In this document: one piece after another, positions 28,086 through 36,712 of the stretch
Numbering within the stretch: the stretch's first letter is position 1
Layout: each line of letters starts with the position of its first letter
Source of the DNA: Enterococcus mundtii
Lineage (GTDB): Bacteria; Bacillota; Bacilli; Lactobacillales; Enterococcaceae
Assembly: GCF_002947535.1 (NCBI RefSeq)
Contig: NZ_PUAP01000041.1
Span: forward strand, 87,979-151,978
Length of the DNA: 64,000 bases
Direction of reading: 5' to 3'
Notes under the pieces: model-generated
Databases searched by the model: none
Seen by the model: only the letters and a program-made list of their open reading frames with translations
Told to the model about the DNA's origin: nothing
Position numbers and translations under genes: made by a program

Positions 28086-29438
28086 ATGAAAAAAAGATTA
28101 TTGGGTAGTGTTGTATTGGTTTTAAGTCTAGGAGGAATCATTTTTGGAGCGACAAAAGATGTTTCTGCACATGGGTATGTAAGGGAGCCGATCAGTCGTG
28201 GATACCAAGGTTCATTAGATGCTCGCACCAACTGGACTGCAGCATTTCAGAAGTATGGGGCAGTGATCAATGAGCCACAATCTTTAGAAGCATTGAAAGG
28301 CTTCCCAGCAGCAGGACCAGCGGATGGACGAATTGCTTCTGCAAATGGCGCGTTAGGTTTTCAGTTAGATCAACAGACATCCACGTTATGGACAAAGCAA
28401 GATATCAGTACTGGTCCTAATAATTTCACTTGGCATTTTACTGCAAATCATCGGACTGCGAAATATCATTACTACATCACGAAAAATGGTTGGGATCAAA
28501 ACAAGCCACTTGCGAGAGAAGATCTAGAACTATTATCTGAGATCGATGGTGGTGGACAATCTTCTGCGAATATTAGCGCAACACACACAGTCAATATTCC
28601 AGAAGACCGAATGGGCTATCACGTTATTTTAGCCATTTGGGATATTAGTGATACTGCGAATGCCTTTTACAATGTGATTGACGCGAATATCAAAAATAAT
28701 GGAGCGATACCAGTCGTACCAAATAAACCAACAAATGTCAAAGCAGTGAACACGACAAAACAGTCAGTCTCACTATCATGGGATGCGCAAGCAACTGTTG
28801 AAAAATACAATGTGTACCGTGATGGCCAACTGATTACCACAACTTCTGCGAACAATTATCAAGATAATCAATTAACAGCAAATACCACGTATAAGTATGA
28901 AATCGAAGCAGTATCGTTCAACGGACAAGTATCTGAAAAGAGTGATGCGCTTCATGTGACAACTTTAGCTGATAGTGAAGTTGAAGTGCCAACAAGTCCA
29001 GGTAACTTACATTCAATGGGCGAAACGGTGAATTCAATCTCGTTGATGTGGAATCCTTCGAGCCACTCTACAGGAATCAAAACATATGAAATTTATAGAG
29101 ATGGCCAATTAGTTGGTCAAACTGCGAATACAACTTATCTGGATACTGGGTTGAATGCTGGGACTCAGTATACGTATACGATCAAAGCAGTGAGTAATGA
29201 TTCTATTCGATCAGAGGCAAGTAATCGCTTAGTGATTTCAACAAAAACAAATGAAATTGCACCACCGAGTGAACATCGTCAATTTGAGTTAGGAAGTTTA
29301 ACTAATCCAGTGCTGTACACAAAAGATGAAATCGTCTTCCATGAAGGTAAACTGTATACAACATTAGTGACTCATTATAACTATGGTGATCCATCTTGGG
29401 CGCCAGATAGTGCAGCTAGTTTATTTAGAATTAAATAA
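28086..29438 (+). CDS. Secreted lytic polysaccharide monooxygenase (AA10) with FnIII and chitin-binding domains
   Basis: A 450-residue chitin-active LPMO. The signal peptide ends at VSA, leaving His29 (HGYVREP) as the mature N-terminus. It forms the copper histidine brace with His122 (TANHRTAKY). Layout: AA10 domain about 29-205, two fibronectin III domains about 214-300 and 307-395 (both with SWxxxxxVEKYNVYRDG-like strands), and a C-terminal CBM5/12-like chitin-binding module from about 402 with Trp in DPSWAPD. It oxidatively cleaves crystalline chitin. The characterised E. faecalis LPMO has only the AA10 domain. ATG 28086 has GGAAGGAAGG. Confidence 0.92.
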   Translation: MKKRLLGSVVLVLSLGGIIFGATKDVSAHGYVREPISRGYQGSLDARTNWTAAFQKYGAVINEPQSLEALKGFPAAGPADGRIASANGALGFQLDQQTSTLWTKQDISTGPNNFTWHFTANHRTAKYHYYITKNGWDQNKPLAREDLELLSEIDGGGQSSANISATHTVNIPEDRMGYHVILAIWDISDTANAFYNVIDANIKNNGAIPVVPNKPTNVKAVNTTKQSVSLSWDAQATVEKYNVYRDGQLITTTSANNYQDNQLTANTTYKYEIEAVSFNGQVSEKSDALHVTTLADSEVEVPTSPGNLHSMGETVNSISLMWNPSSHSTGIKTYEIYRDGQLVGQTANTTYLDTGLNAGTQYTYTIKAVSNDSIRSEASNRLVISTKTNEIAPPSEHRQFELGSLTNPVLYTKDEIVFHEGKLYTTLVTHYNYGDPSWAPDSAASLFRIK

Positions 29439-29762
29439 CTTTTAAAAGTTTTTTTACTCTTTTGAATTCTCTCAAGATCTCAATAGAATATTTTTTTTAA
29501 AAGAGTATGAAACAGCGAAGGGCCATTTATTGGAAATAAATAAAAATAGTGGGATATTGTTATTAATTACGCCTTAGAGAGGCTATACAATTTGTATAGC
29601 CTCTTTTTTCTTGTTATCTCTCAAATCTAAGATCTATAAAAAAACTTTAAAAAAACTTCGTCTTCTAAAGAAATTTTTTTCTCTAAGTCGGGAAATACAA
29701 TACCTCGAAATAAAAAAACATATTGTTTATAGTGAAGTTGTTATGTGAAAGGGGGAAGGTAA
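29439..29762. other. LPMO to second Mga-like gene intergenic region
   Basis: 324 nt with one clear terminator and an AT-rich promoter region for the next regulator. No gene seen. Confidence 0.6.
29578..29610 (+). terminator. LPMO terminator
   Basis: AGAGGCTATAC-AATTT-GTATAGCCTCT then T6. It separates the LPMO unit from the T4SS locus. Confidence 0.88.
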
Positions 29763-31223
29763 GTGGAAGAGATTCTTGAACGATTAATATCGAATGATTA
29801 CAAAAAACGTGTCGTATTTATCTTGAATACTTTAGAGCGAAGAAAAAATGTGACCGTTCAATATCTTGCAAAAAGTCTCAAAGTAACTAGAAGAACGATT
29901 ACCAATGATTTAAAAGCGATTCAAGATGAATTTTCCGACACAATTGAAATATTGACTTCCTATAAAGGGGTCAGCATGTTTGTATTGAACCATTTTAAGT
30001 TATTCGAGAAAAAAAAATCTTATTACATGAATGAAGACTTAGTAAAAGTGACAACAAGTATCCTTACAGGTGAACTGAAGCAGGTGATCGATTGGAGCTG
30101 GGAATTACACTACTGTGAGAAAACAGTGATCCAAAAAATGCGAAAGCTAAAGAAAATCTGCCATCAATATGGTTTGAATTTAAAACTTTCACCGGTTGAA
30201 TTTATAGGGAAAGAAATCAGAATCAGAAAACTGTTTATTGATCTTTACATTAAATCAGCATATCTAGAAATCGAAGATCATTGCCCCTATAAAAATGAAA
30301 TGGAAGAAATAACCAAAATCGTTTTGGCGTTATGTTCGGATGTTTCCCAATCAATCACAAAGAAAATACTTGCTTTAACTTTTATCCGGTTTGGAAAAGA
30401 CAAATTATATATCCAGTCGCGATTGTTAGATTGGTTTAGAAACAATCCCTTAACGAATCAATTATTCGTTGAATTTATTCAATTAGATTGTTTCAAGACC
30501 TACTCTAAAGAAGTCATTTTTGAAGAATGTTGTTTTATAGCTTGTATGATCCATTTACATGAATGTTATTACACAGAGATAGAAAAACACAATAAAGGAT
30601 TTGCAGAATACTTTGGTTTTTCTGAGACAGTCAAACATTTGGTTTTAGATCTCAAGAGTGTTCTTGGGAATCGGATTCAAGTCGATAATGAGCAACTGTA
30701 TTCAATTGTCAATTGCTTTTTATTTCAAGAGAAAATCAAACAGGAACTTGAAATAGATTTTTCATATAACGATGAAGAATCGGCGATGCTGATTGATTCA
30801 ATCAACCGGCGACTATATAAAGAAATGAATACGGTCATCAAAAAAAATAAAGCGATCCAAAAGAATTTCCTGCAAAAAAGATGTGCTTCGTCATTTACTT
30901 CTGACTTATTACTTTTCTTATATACGAACAAGGCATGTGAAGTTTTAAGTACAGTTGTTGTTGCATTGAAACGAGGATTTTTAACGGATTTTGCTTTAAA
31001 TGAAATTATTGAAAGATATCTACACACCAGAGCAAGCATTATGTACCAGGAACAATTGGAAACCATTGAAAATCCACTTGACGTAGATATATTAGTGACA
31101 AATATACTACCATTTCCGTATCAAGTTGGTGATAAAACCAAAATGTTTTATCTACCAGAAAAAGCAGATATTGACCGAACGATGGACATCGTTTCAGACT
31201 TGCTCGTTACGGATTTTAGATAA
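29763..31223 (+). CDS. Mga-family transcriptional regulator 2 (leads the T4SS locus)
   Basis: A 486-residue Mga-like protein: two N-terminal helix-turn-helix units (about 25-60, TVQYLAKSLKVTRRTITNDL, and 95-135) followed by a PRD-like helical body. It is only distantly like the regulator at 26328. GTG start with AAAGGGGGAAGG. It ends 35 nt before the coupling-ATPase gene with no terminator between, so it probably heads, and autoregulates, the long operon. Confidence 0.8.
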   Translation: MEEILERLISNDYKKRVVFILNTLERRKNVTVQYLAKSLKVTRRTITNDLKAIQDEFSDTIEILTSYKGVSMFVLNHFKLFEKKKSYYMNEDLVKVTTSILTGELKQVIDWSWELHYCEKTVIQKMRKLKKICHQYGLNLKLSPVEFIGKEIRIRKLFIDLYIKSAYLEIEDHCPYKNEMEEITKIVLALCSDVSQSITKKILALTFIRFGKDKLYIQSRLLDWFRNNPLTNQLFVEFIQLDCFKTYSKEVIFEECCFIACMIHLHECYYTEIEKHNKGFAEYFGFSETVKHLVLDLKSVLGNRIQVDNEQLYSIVNCFLFQEKIKQELEIDFSYNDEESAMLIDSINRRLYKEMNTVIKKNKAIQKNFLQKRCASSFTSDLLLFLYTNKACEVLSTVVVALKRGFLTDFALNEIIERYLHTRASIMYQEQLETIENPLDVDILVTNILPFPYQVGDKTKMFYLPEKADIDRTMDIVSDLLVTDFR

Positions 31224-31258
31224 TAACAAAGATCACTTATGTCGTTTAGGAGGGCAAG

Positions 31259-32998
31259 TTGAAAAACTCAAAGACTTGGTATTATAAATTACTTTTACTA
31301 TTTTTATTTCTTGTATTCGCGTATACGGCAAATCGGACCATCCTGATTTACGAGAATTTCCGACAACAGACAGAAGATATCGCACAAGTCTTGGTTCGCA
31401 CAATCGATCAATTTGGACTAGAAGTCAGTCGCTTTGAGTTTGACTTTAGTTATAGTTTAGCAAGTATCATTGGTACATTGACAATCGTGGGGGGGCTTGC
31501 TCTTGGTATCTTGTATCACTCAGGTATGCCGAAACATACAGAGTTTGAATATGGAAGTGCCAGATGGGGCAACAAAAAAGACATCAAGCCAATGATGGAT
31601 AAAAAAAAAGACAACAATATCATTCTCACAAAAAGTGAATCGCTGTCTATGTCTGGTCGTATGAAGATCACTAAATCTAATAACTTTAATCGGAATAAGA
31701 ATGTCATCGTAGTAGGAGGAGCTGGATCAGGGAAAACAAGATTCTATGTGAAACCAAATTTGATGCAACTGCATTCCTCTTATGTCGTCAGTGATTCTAA
31801 GGGACTATTGTTAAGCGAGACAGCAACAATGTTTAAAGAAGCAGGTTATGAAATCAAGGTTTTTGACTTGATCACGCGGGAAAATACAGACTACTATAAT
31901 CCTTTTACTTACATCCGTACCGAAGACGATATTTTAAAAGTCGTCAACAACTTGATCAAAAATACTTCAGATCCTGAAAAAAAGGGTGGCGATGATTTTT
32001 GGGAAAAAGCTGAAACGGCCTTATTGATGGCCACATTCAGTTATCTTTTGCAAGAAGTTGATGAGGAAGATCAAACATTGACGAACGTCGTTGAAATGGT
32101 CCGCTTAGCAAACTGTCCAGAGGATGTGTCAGATTATGTTTCCCCACTGGATGTGATTTTCAATGAACTTGAAGAAAAAGATCCTGCCAACTTTGCAGTC
32201 GCGCAATACAAAATTTTCAAACTAGCGGGGGATCGCACCGCTAAAAGTATTTTAGTCAGCCTAGGAGTGCGATTATCACCTTTTTATATTCCGAATATCA
32301 AAAAAATCGTGAGTAAAGATACGTTAGCATTAGACACCGTTGGGGACAAGAAAACCATTATCTATATTTTATTATCAGATACAGATACGAGTTTCAATTT
32401 CTTAGCAAGTATGTTGTACCAACAATTATTCGATAGCTTAGTTTACAAAGCAGACAATGTCTACAAAGGTCGTCTGCCCCATCATGTGCGATGTGTCTTA
32501 GATGAATTTGCCAATATTGGACAGATTCCAGACTTTGAAAAAGTGATTTCAGTGATTCGAAGTCGTGAGATATCGGTCAATGTGATCTTACAAAACATTA
32601 GTCAGCTTAAAAATTTGTACAAAGATACTTGGGAAACAATCATCGGGACCAGTGACGTTTTTCTTTATTTAGGTGGGATGGAGTTAAGCACGCATGAGTA
32701 TATCTCCAAATTACTAGGAAAGAAAACGATCCAGCACAAGAACATTAGTATCACCAAAGGTAGTAATGGGAACTACAGTGAGAACTATCAAAAAATGGGT
32801 CGAAATTTATTGGATGTAGATGAAGTGGCAAACCTAAGTGGAACAAAAGCGATTTTGAAGATTCGTGGAATAGTTCCGTTTATATCAGAAAAATATGATA
32901 TTACCAAACATAAAAATTATAAAAAACTCGGAGATGTGACTCCAGAGAATTGGTACGAACGAAATCAATCACCGAAAAACGAAGAGGAGAATGGATAG
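31259..32998 (+). CDS. VirD4/TraG-type T4SS coupling ATPase
   Basis: A 579-residue coupling protein. Two transmembrane segments lie near the N-terminus (about 9-25 and 66-86). Walker A is GGAGSGKT at 153-160 with the flanking ENTDYYNPF and SDSKGLLL seen in TraG proteins. Walker B is CVLDEFANIG with D415/E416, and the TraG C-terminal block VILQNISQLKNLY is present. Such ATPases select substrates and deliver them to the secretion channel; the pCF10 equivalent is PcfC. TTG start with AGGAGGG. First secretion gene after the Mga regulator. Confidence 0.93.
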   Translation: MKNSKTWYYKLLLLFLFLVFAYTANRTILIYENFRQQTEDIAQVLVRTIDQFGLEVSRFEFDFSYSLASIIGTLTIVGGLALGILYHSGMPKHTEFEYGSARWGNKKDIKPMMDKKKDNNIILTKSESLSMSGRMKITKSNNFNRNKNVIVVGGAGSGKTRFYVKPNLMQLHSSYVVSDSKGLLLSETATMFKEAGYEIKVFDLITRENTDYYNPFTYIRTEDDILKVVNNLIKNTSDPEKKGGDDFWEKAETALLMATFSYLLQEVDEEDQTLTNVVEMVRLANCPEDVSDYVSPLDVIFNELEEKDPANFAVAQYKIFKLAGDRTAKSILVSLGVRLSPFYIPNIKKIVSKDTLALDTVGDKKTIIYILLSDTDTSFNFLASMLYQQLFDSLVYKADNVYKGRLPHHVRCVLDEFANIGQIPDFEKVISVIRSREISVNVILQNISQLKNLYKDTWETIIGTSDVFLYLGGMELSTHEYISKLLGKKTIQHKNISITKGSNGNYSENYQKMGRNLLDVDEVANLSGTKAILKIRGIVPFISEKYDITKHKNYKKLGDVTPENWYERNQSPKNEEENG

Positions 32999-33000
32999 AA

Positions 33001-33237
33001 ATGAGTAATCAACAATTATTACAGGATGTATTTAATTTGATTTCAAGATTTACGATGGTTGGCGGAGGATTATGGATCATTTGGGGAACCGTGATCTTAG
33101 CCGGAGCATTAAAAGATAAAAACGGACCACAGCTGCAACAAGGAATTTGGCAGGTCGTCGGCGGTGCGTTGATTTTAGTAGCTGCAGTTTGGTTCGTGAC
33201 CGCATTTGATGTTAGTTCACTTGTAACCAATAGGTAA
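33001..33237 (+). CDS. Small two-helix membrane protein, VirB2/PrgF-like
   Basis: A 78-residue protein with two hydrophobic helices (about 18-36 and 47-67) around a polar loop (KDKNGPQLQQ) and Gly-rich faces. This is the size and topology of VirB2-type subunits and of PrgF in Gram-positive conjugation systems. It starts 2 nt after the coupling ATPase stop. Sequence similarity alone would not name it; position before the VirB6-like gene supports the call. Confidence 0.7.
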   Translation: MSNQQLLQDVFNLISRFTMVGGGLWIIWGTVILAGALKDKNGPQLQQGIWQVVGGALILVAAVWFVTAFDVSSLVTNR

Positions 33238-33270
33238 GTAAAAATTTTTTGATAGAAAGAAGGTTAATCA

Positions 33271-34095
33271 GTGCGCTCAGCGATAATGATGCTATTTGAT
33301 CGAATGATGGAATATTTGAATGGGGACAATATTGCAGAAACCTTAAGCCGTGGTTTGCAAGATTACATGGCAGATGCCTATCGAGTAGCAGGAATCATCC
33401 AACAAACGATCATAGCTCCAGTTGCATTTTCAATACTAGCGATATTCATCTTATTTGAATTTCAAAAAATTTCTTTAAAAGTAGAGAATGCTGGTGGTGC
33501 TCCAACTTTGGGATTTGAAATGATCATGAAAGCATTTGTGAAATTTATTATTTGTTATATTGTCATCTTAAGAATCCAAGTGATTCTCGATGCCATTGTC
33601 GCATTAGGGGCGATGTTAGCAGGGCAAATAATGGCCCTAAATAGAGATGATTTTTTAAGTTCTTATCGCAATGTAGTCAATTCAGCAGTAAGCAATCTTT
33701 CGTGGTGGGAAGTAATGGTCGTATTAATGATTTTTGTTGTTCTATTTTTAGTTTCTTTAGTGGTAGGGGTCTTTATCAATGTCATCGTCTATATAAGATT
33801 TTTTGAATTATATATATTTAGTGCGATTGCTCCTATTTCGATGGCGGCATTACCTCATCAAGAGTTTTCATCGATGGCAAAAGGATTTTTCAAGAATTTT
33901 GCAGCTTCCTCCTTACATGCTGTAATGATCGCATTAGTATTGACCATTTATCCTTTGATTTTTGTGAATTTCTTAAATAGTCATAGGAGTGGCATGTGGT
34001 CGCTGATTTTTGGTTTGACGATTTACATGATTGCTTTGATGTTTGCAATAAATAAGACAAAAGGATGGGCGAAAATGATTGTATCCGCCTCATAG
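33271..34095 (+). CDS. VirB6/TrbL-like polytopic channel protein (PrgH-type)
   Basis: A 274-residue integral membrane protein with about six transmembrane segments, including 46-65, 85-117, 145-180 and 210-262. It carries the central FFELYIFSAIAPISMA segment typical of Gram-positive VirB6/TrbL-like proteins. These are thought to form the inner part of the T4SS translocation channel. GTG start with AGAAGG upstream. Located between the VirB2-like and VirB3-like genes as prgH is in pCF10. Confidence 0.85.
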   Translation: MRSAIMMLFDRMMEYLNGDNIAETLSRGLQDYMADAYRVAGIIQQTIIAPVAFSILAIFILFEFQKISLKVENAGGAPTLGFEMIMKAFVKFIICYIVILRIQVILDAIVALGAMLAGQIMALNRDDFLSSYRNVVNSAVSNLSWWEVMVVLMIFVVLFLVSLVVGVFINVIVYIRFFELYIFSAIAPISMAALPHQEFSSMAKGFFKNFAASSLHAVMIALVLTIYPLIFVNFLNSHRSGMWSLIFGLTIYMIALMFAINKTKGWAKMIVSAS

Positions 34096-34110
34096 AAAGG
34101 AATAAAAGCA

Positions 34111-34461
34111 ATGGCAATTGAAGTCAAAGTCCATAAAGATGTACGTGAATATAAAGAACGAATCGTAGCAGGTATGAGCGTACGACAATTAGGCTTTCTG
34201 TCTGTGGCGGTGTTGACTAACATCGTGATCAGTTTTGTGTTTGTGCGCTTTTTTGGTTACTCCATGGACGTGATCAGTTGGCTGATGATTCTCGTTTCAA
34301 TGCCAATCGTCGCTTTTGGGTGGCTAAAAAAAGAGGGACTGCCTTTTGAACGCTATTTGAAATACTATTTTATTTACCATTTTGATCAAGGAGTAGTTGT
34401 TTATGAAGAATCTGATACGTCCCAATTTCATGAAGGTGAACTTCAGGCAAAACAAGAATAA
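34111..34461 (+). CDS. PrgI-family (VirB3-like) T4SS protein
   Basis: A 116-residue protein of the PrgI family: MAIEVKVHKDVREYKERIV, then two adjacent transmembrane helices (about 27-46 and 50-71) and an amphipathic tail. The family works with the VirB4 ATPase at the channel base. RBS AAAGGAAT. Its 3' end overlaps the VirB4 start by 59 nt. Confidence 0.88.
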   Translation: MAIEVKVHKDVREYKERIVAGMSVRQLGFLSVAVLTNIVISFVFVRFFGYSMDVISWLMILVSMPIVAFGWLKKEGLPFERYLKYYFIYHFDQGVVVYEESDTSQFHEGELQAKQE

Positions 34462-36712
34462 GAAAAATATGCAAGAAGAAAAAAAATCTTTTTTACTTTA
34501 TGAAGAAATCTATGATAACGGTATTTGTTTAATTACTGAGAATGAATACTCAATAACGATCCATATTGACGATATCAGTTATCAACTTTGTTCCGAAGAA
34601 CAACGTATGCAGATATTCATTAAATATTGTGAGTTCCTAAATTCTTTGGAAGCTTCCATTGATTACAAAGTCACGTTAGTAAAAAAGAAAAAAACAGTCG
34701 AAGAATTGACTCATGTCCTTTTTAAAGAAAAAAATGAACAATATGATGATAAGTACCGCCAAGAAATGAATGACTATCTAACAGCGAAAATCAACGAAAA
34801 GAAGAATGCGTTTGAAAAGAAAATTTTTATTACGTTTACTCAAAAACATGAGAATCAGGAATTTGCGGAAAGAGAGTTATTCTTGATTGCCGATCAATTG
34901 GATCTATTCGCTCGAAAAATTGGTTCGACCATCCATATTTTAAAAGGGGAAGAACGCAAAGAATTGATCGGGCAAATCTTAAATAATGAGAAGCATACAT
35001 TACTACCGAAACAAGTCGATCTCAAATTAGATAAGCGCCTGATCAAGATCGATGACAAACTAAATCAGACCCTGTATTTGAATGGTTACCCTGCTGAACT
35101 ATCTGATGAATGCTTGACAGGTCTCATGGAGATCGATGAAGAAATCACTCTTACGGTTAGTTGCAGGCCGATACCGATGGCAAGCAGTTTCGACTTAGTA
35201 AAGACTAAAATGGCTTACATGGATCAGCAAAAAGTGGATGAACAGAGAAAAGCCTTAAATAGTGGGTACGATTATGACATGCTAACCTATGACCTGACTT
35301 ATTCCCTGGATGAAGCAAAAGAGCTTTTAGATTCATTACAAAGTAAAAGCCAGAAACTATTTGAAGTAACTGTGTTGATCAATTTCTCCGCAGAGAATCA
35401 GGATAACTTAAATAAAATCGCTAGTAAAATCAAGTCGGTAGGGCGAAGATTTGGTTGCACGATCATTGAACTAGCGTATTTACAAAAATTTGCTTTAAAT
35501 ACAATATTACCAATAGGAAAGAATCATGTTCCTTTAAATCGCTTATTGGCAACTTCTGCGGTTTCGGCGTTGATGCCATTTTCGATTTCTGAAATGCTCC
35601 ATGAGAATGGCAATTATTATGGGATCAATTCTGTGACAAAAAATCTGACGATTCTTGATCGGAAAAAACTAATGGCGCCCAATGGGTTTGTCTTGGGCAC
35701 ACCAGGATCAGGTAAGAGTTTCTCTGTCAAACGGGAAATAGTGAATGTTTTACTAAGAAACGCCAAAGACGAAGTGATCGTCATTGATCCTGAATCAGAA
35801 TATCAGCATATTTGCTCGGAATTTGATGGTCAAATGGTTCGATTGGCTGGAAATTCAAACACCTGCATCAATCCGATGGATATCAATAGTAACTATGGCG
35901 ATGATGCAGACCCGATCGCTTTAAAAACCCAGTTTTTGATTTCACTTTGTGAGCTGATCACGGGTGGTATTTTAGGGTTATCTTCCCAACAAAAGACGAT
36001 CATCGACCGAGTATGCCGAAAAATTTACCAAGAACAGACACAGTTGCCGACATTAAAAGATTTTTATATGGCGCTAAATGCACAGCCAGAAGAAGAGGCA
36101 AAGCAACTGGCGATTGAATTGGAGCTTTATACAGAAGGTAGCCTAGCGCTATTTTCCAAACAGACGAACGTGGATTTAAATAAACAATTGGTCATTTTTG
36201 ACATCAAAGATTTAGGGAAACAACTTAAACCATTCGGAATGTTGGTCGTTTTAGATCAAATTTGGAATCGAATCACATTAAATCGAGAATCAGGAATCCG
36301 TACATGGTTATATATTGATGAATTACAGTTGCTCTTTACAAATGAATATTCAGAAAATTATTTCTTTGAATTGTGGAGTAGAGCAAGAAAATGGGGGGCT
36401 ATACCGACAGGGATCACTCAAAATGTCGAGACACTATTATTGTCGGATCTAGCCAGAAGAATGCTTTCTAATAGCGACTTCGTTGTCATGTTCAATCAAG
36501 CAAAATCTGACCGCTCAGAGTTGACTCGTTTATTCGATATATCGGAAGAGCAGGAAAAGTATGTATTAAATGGGAGTGAAGGTACTGGATTGATGGTGTT
36601 TGGGGACACGATCATTCCATTTGAAGACCGACTGCCTAAAGAGACGAAACTCTATCAAATCATGACAACTAAACCTGGTGAAGAGGTAAAGACAAAGCAA
36701 GATTATGAATGA
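34403..36712 (+). CDS. VirB4/TraE-type T4SS ATPase (PrgJ-like)
   Basis: A 769-residue secretion ATPase. The N-terminal VirB4 region (about 30-400) precedes Walker A GTPGSGKS at 432-439, the Walker B segment TWLYIDELQLLF and the C-terminal ARKWGAIPTGITQNVETLL, all diagnostic of VirB4/TraE proteins. It powers assembly and substrate passage. ATG 34403 has AAGGAG 9 nt upstream inside prgI. Another possible start lies after the prgI stop. The 3' end overlaps the next gene by 8 nt. Confidence 0.94.
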   Translation: MKNLIRPNFMKVNFRQNKNKKNMQEEKKSFLLYEEIYDNGICLITENEYSITIHIDDISYQLCSEEQRMQIFIKYCEFLNSLEASIDYKVTLVKKKKTVEELTHVLFKEKNEQYDDKYRQEMNDYLTAKINEKKNAFEKKIFITFTQKHENQEFAERELFLIADQLDLFARKIGSTIHILKGEERKELIGQILNNEKHTLLPKQVDLKLDKRLIKIDDKLNQTLYLNGYPAELSDECLTGLMEIDEEITLTVSCRPIPMASSFDLVKTKMAYMDQQKVDEQRKALNSGYDYDMLTYDLTYSLDEAKELLDSLQSKSQKLFEVTVLINFSAENQDNLNKIASKIKSVGRRFGCTIIELAYLQKFALNTILPIGKNHVPLNRLLATSAVSALMPFSISEMLHENGNYYGINSVTKNLTILDRKKLMAPNGFVLGTPGSGKSFSVKREIVNVLLRNAKDEVIVIDPESEYQHICSEFDGQMVRLAGNSNTCINPMDINSNYGDDADPIALKTQFLISLCELITGGILGLSSQQKTIIDRVCRKIYQEQTQLPTLKDFYMALNAQPEEEAKQLAIELELYTEGSLALFSKQTNVDLNKQLVIFDIKDLGKQLKPFGMLVVLDQIWNRITLNRESGIRTWLYIDELQLLFTNEYSENYFFELWSRARKWGAIPTGITQNVETLLLSDLARRMLSNSDFVVMFNQAKSDRSELTRLFDISEEQEKYVLNGSEGTGLMVFGDTIIPFEDRLPKETKLYQIMTTKPGEEVKTKQDYE

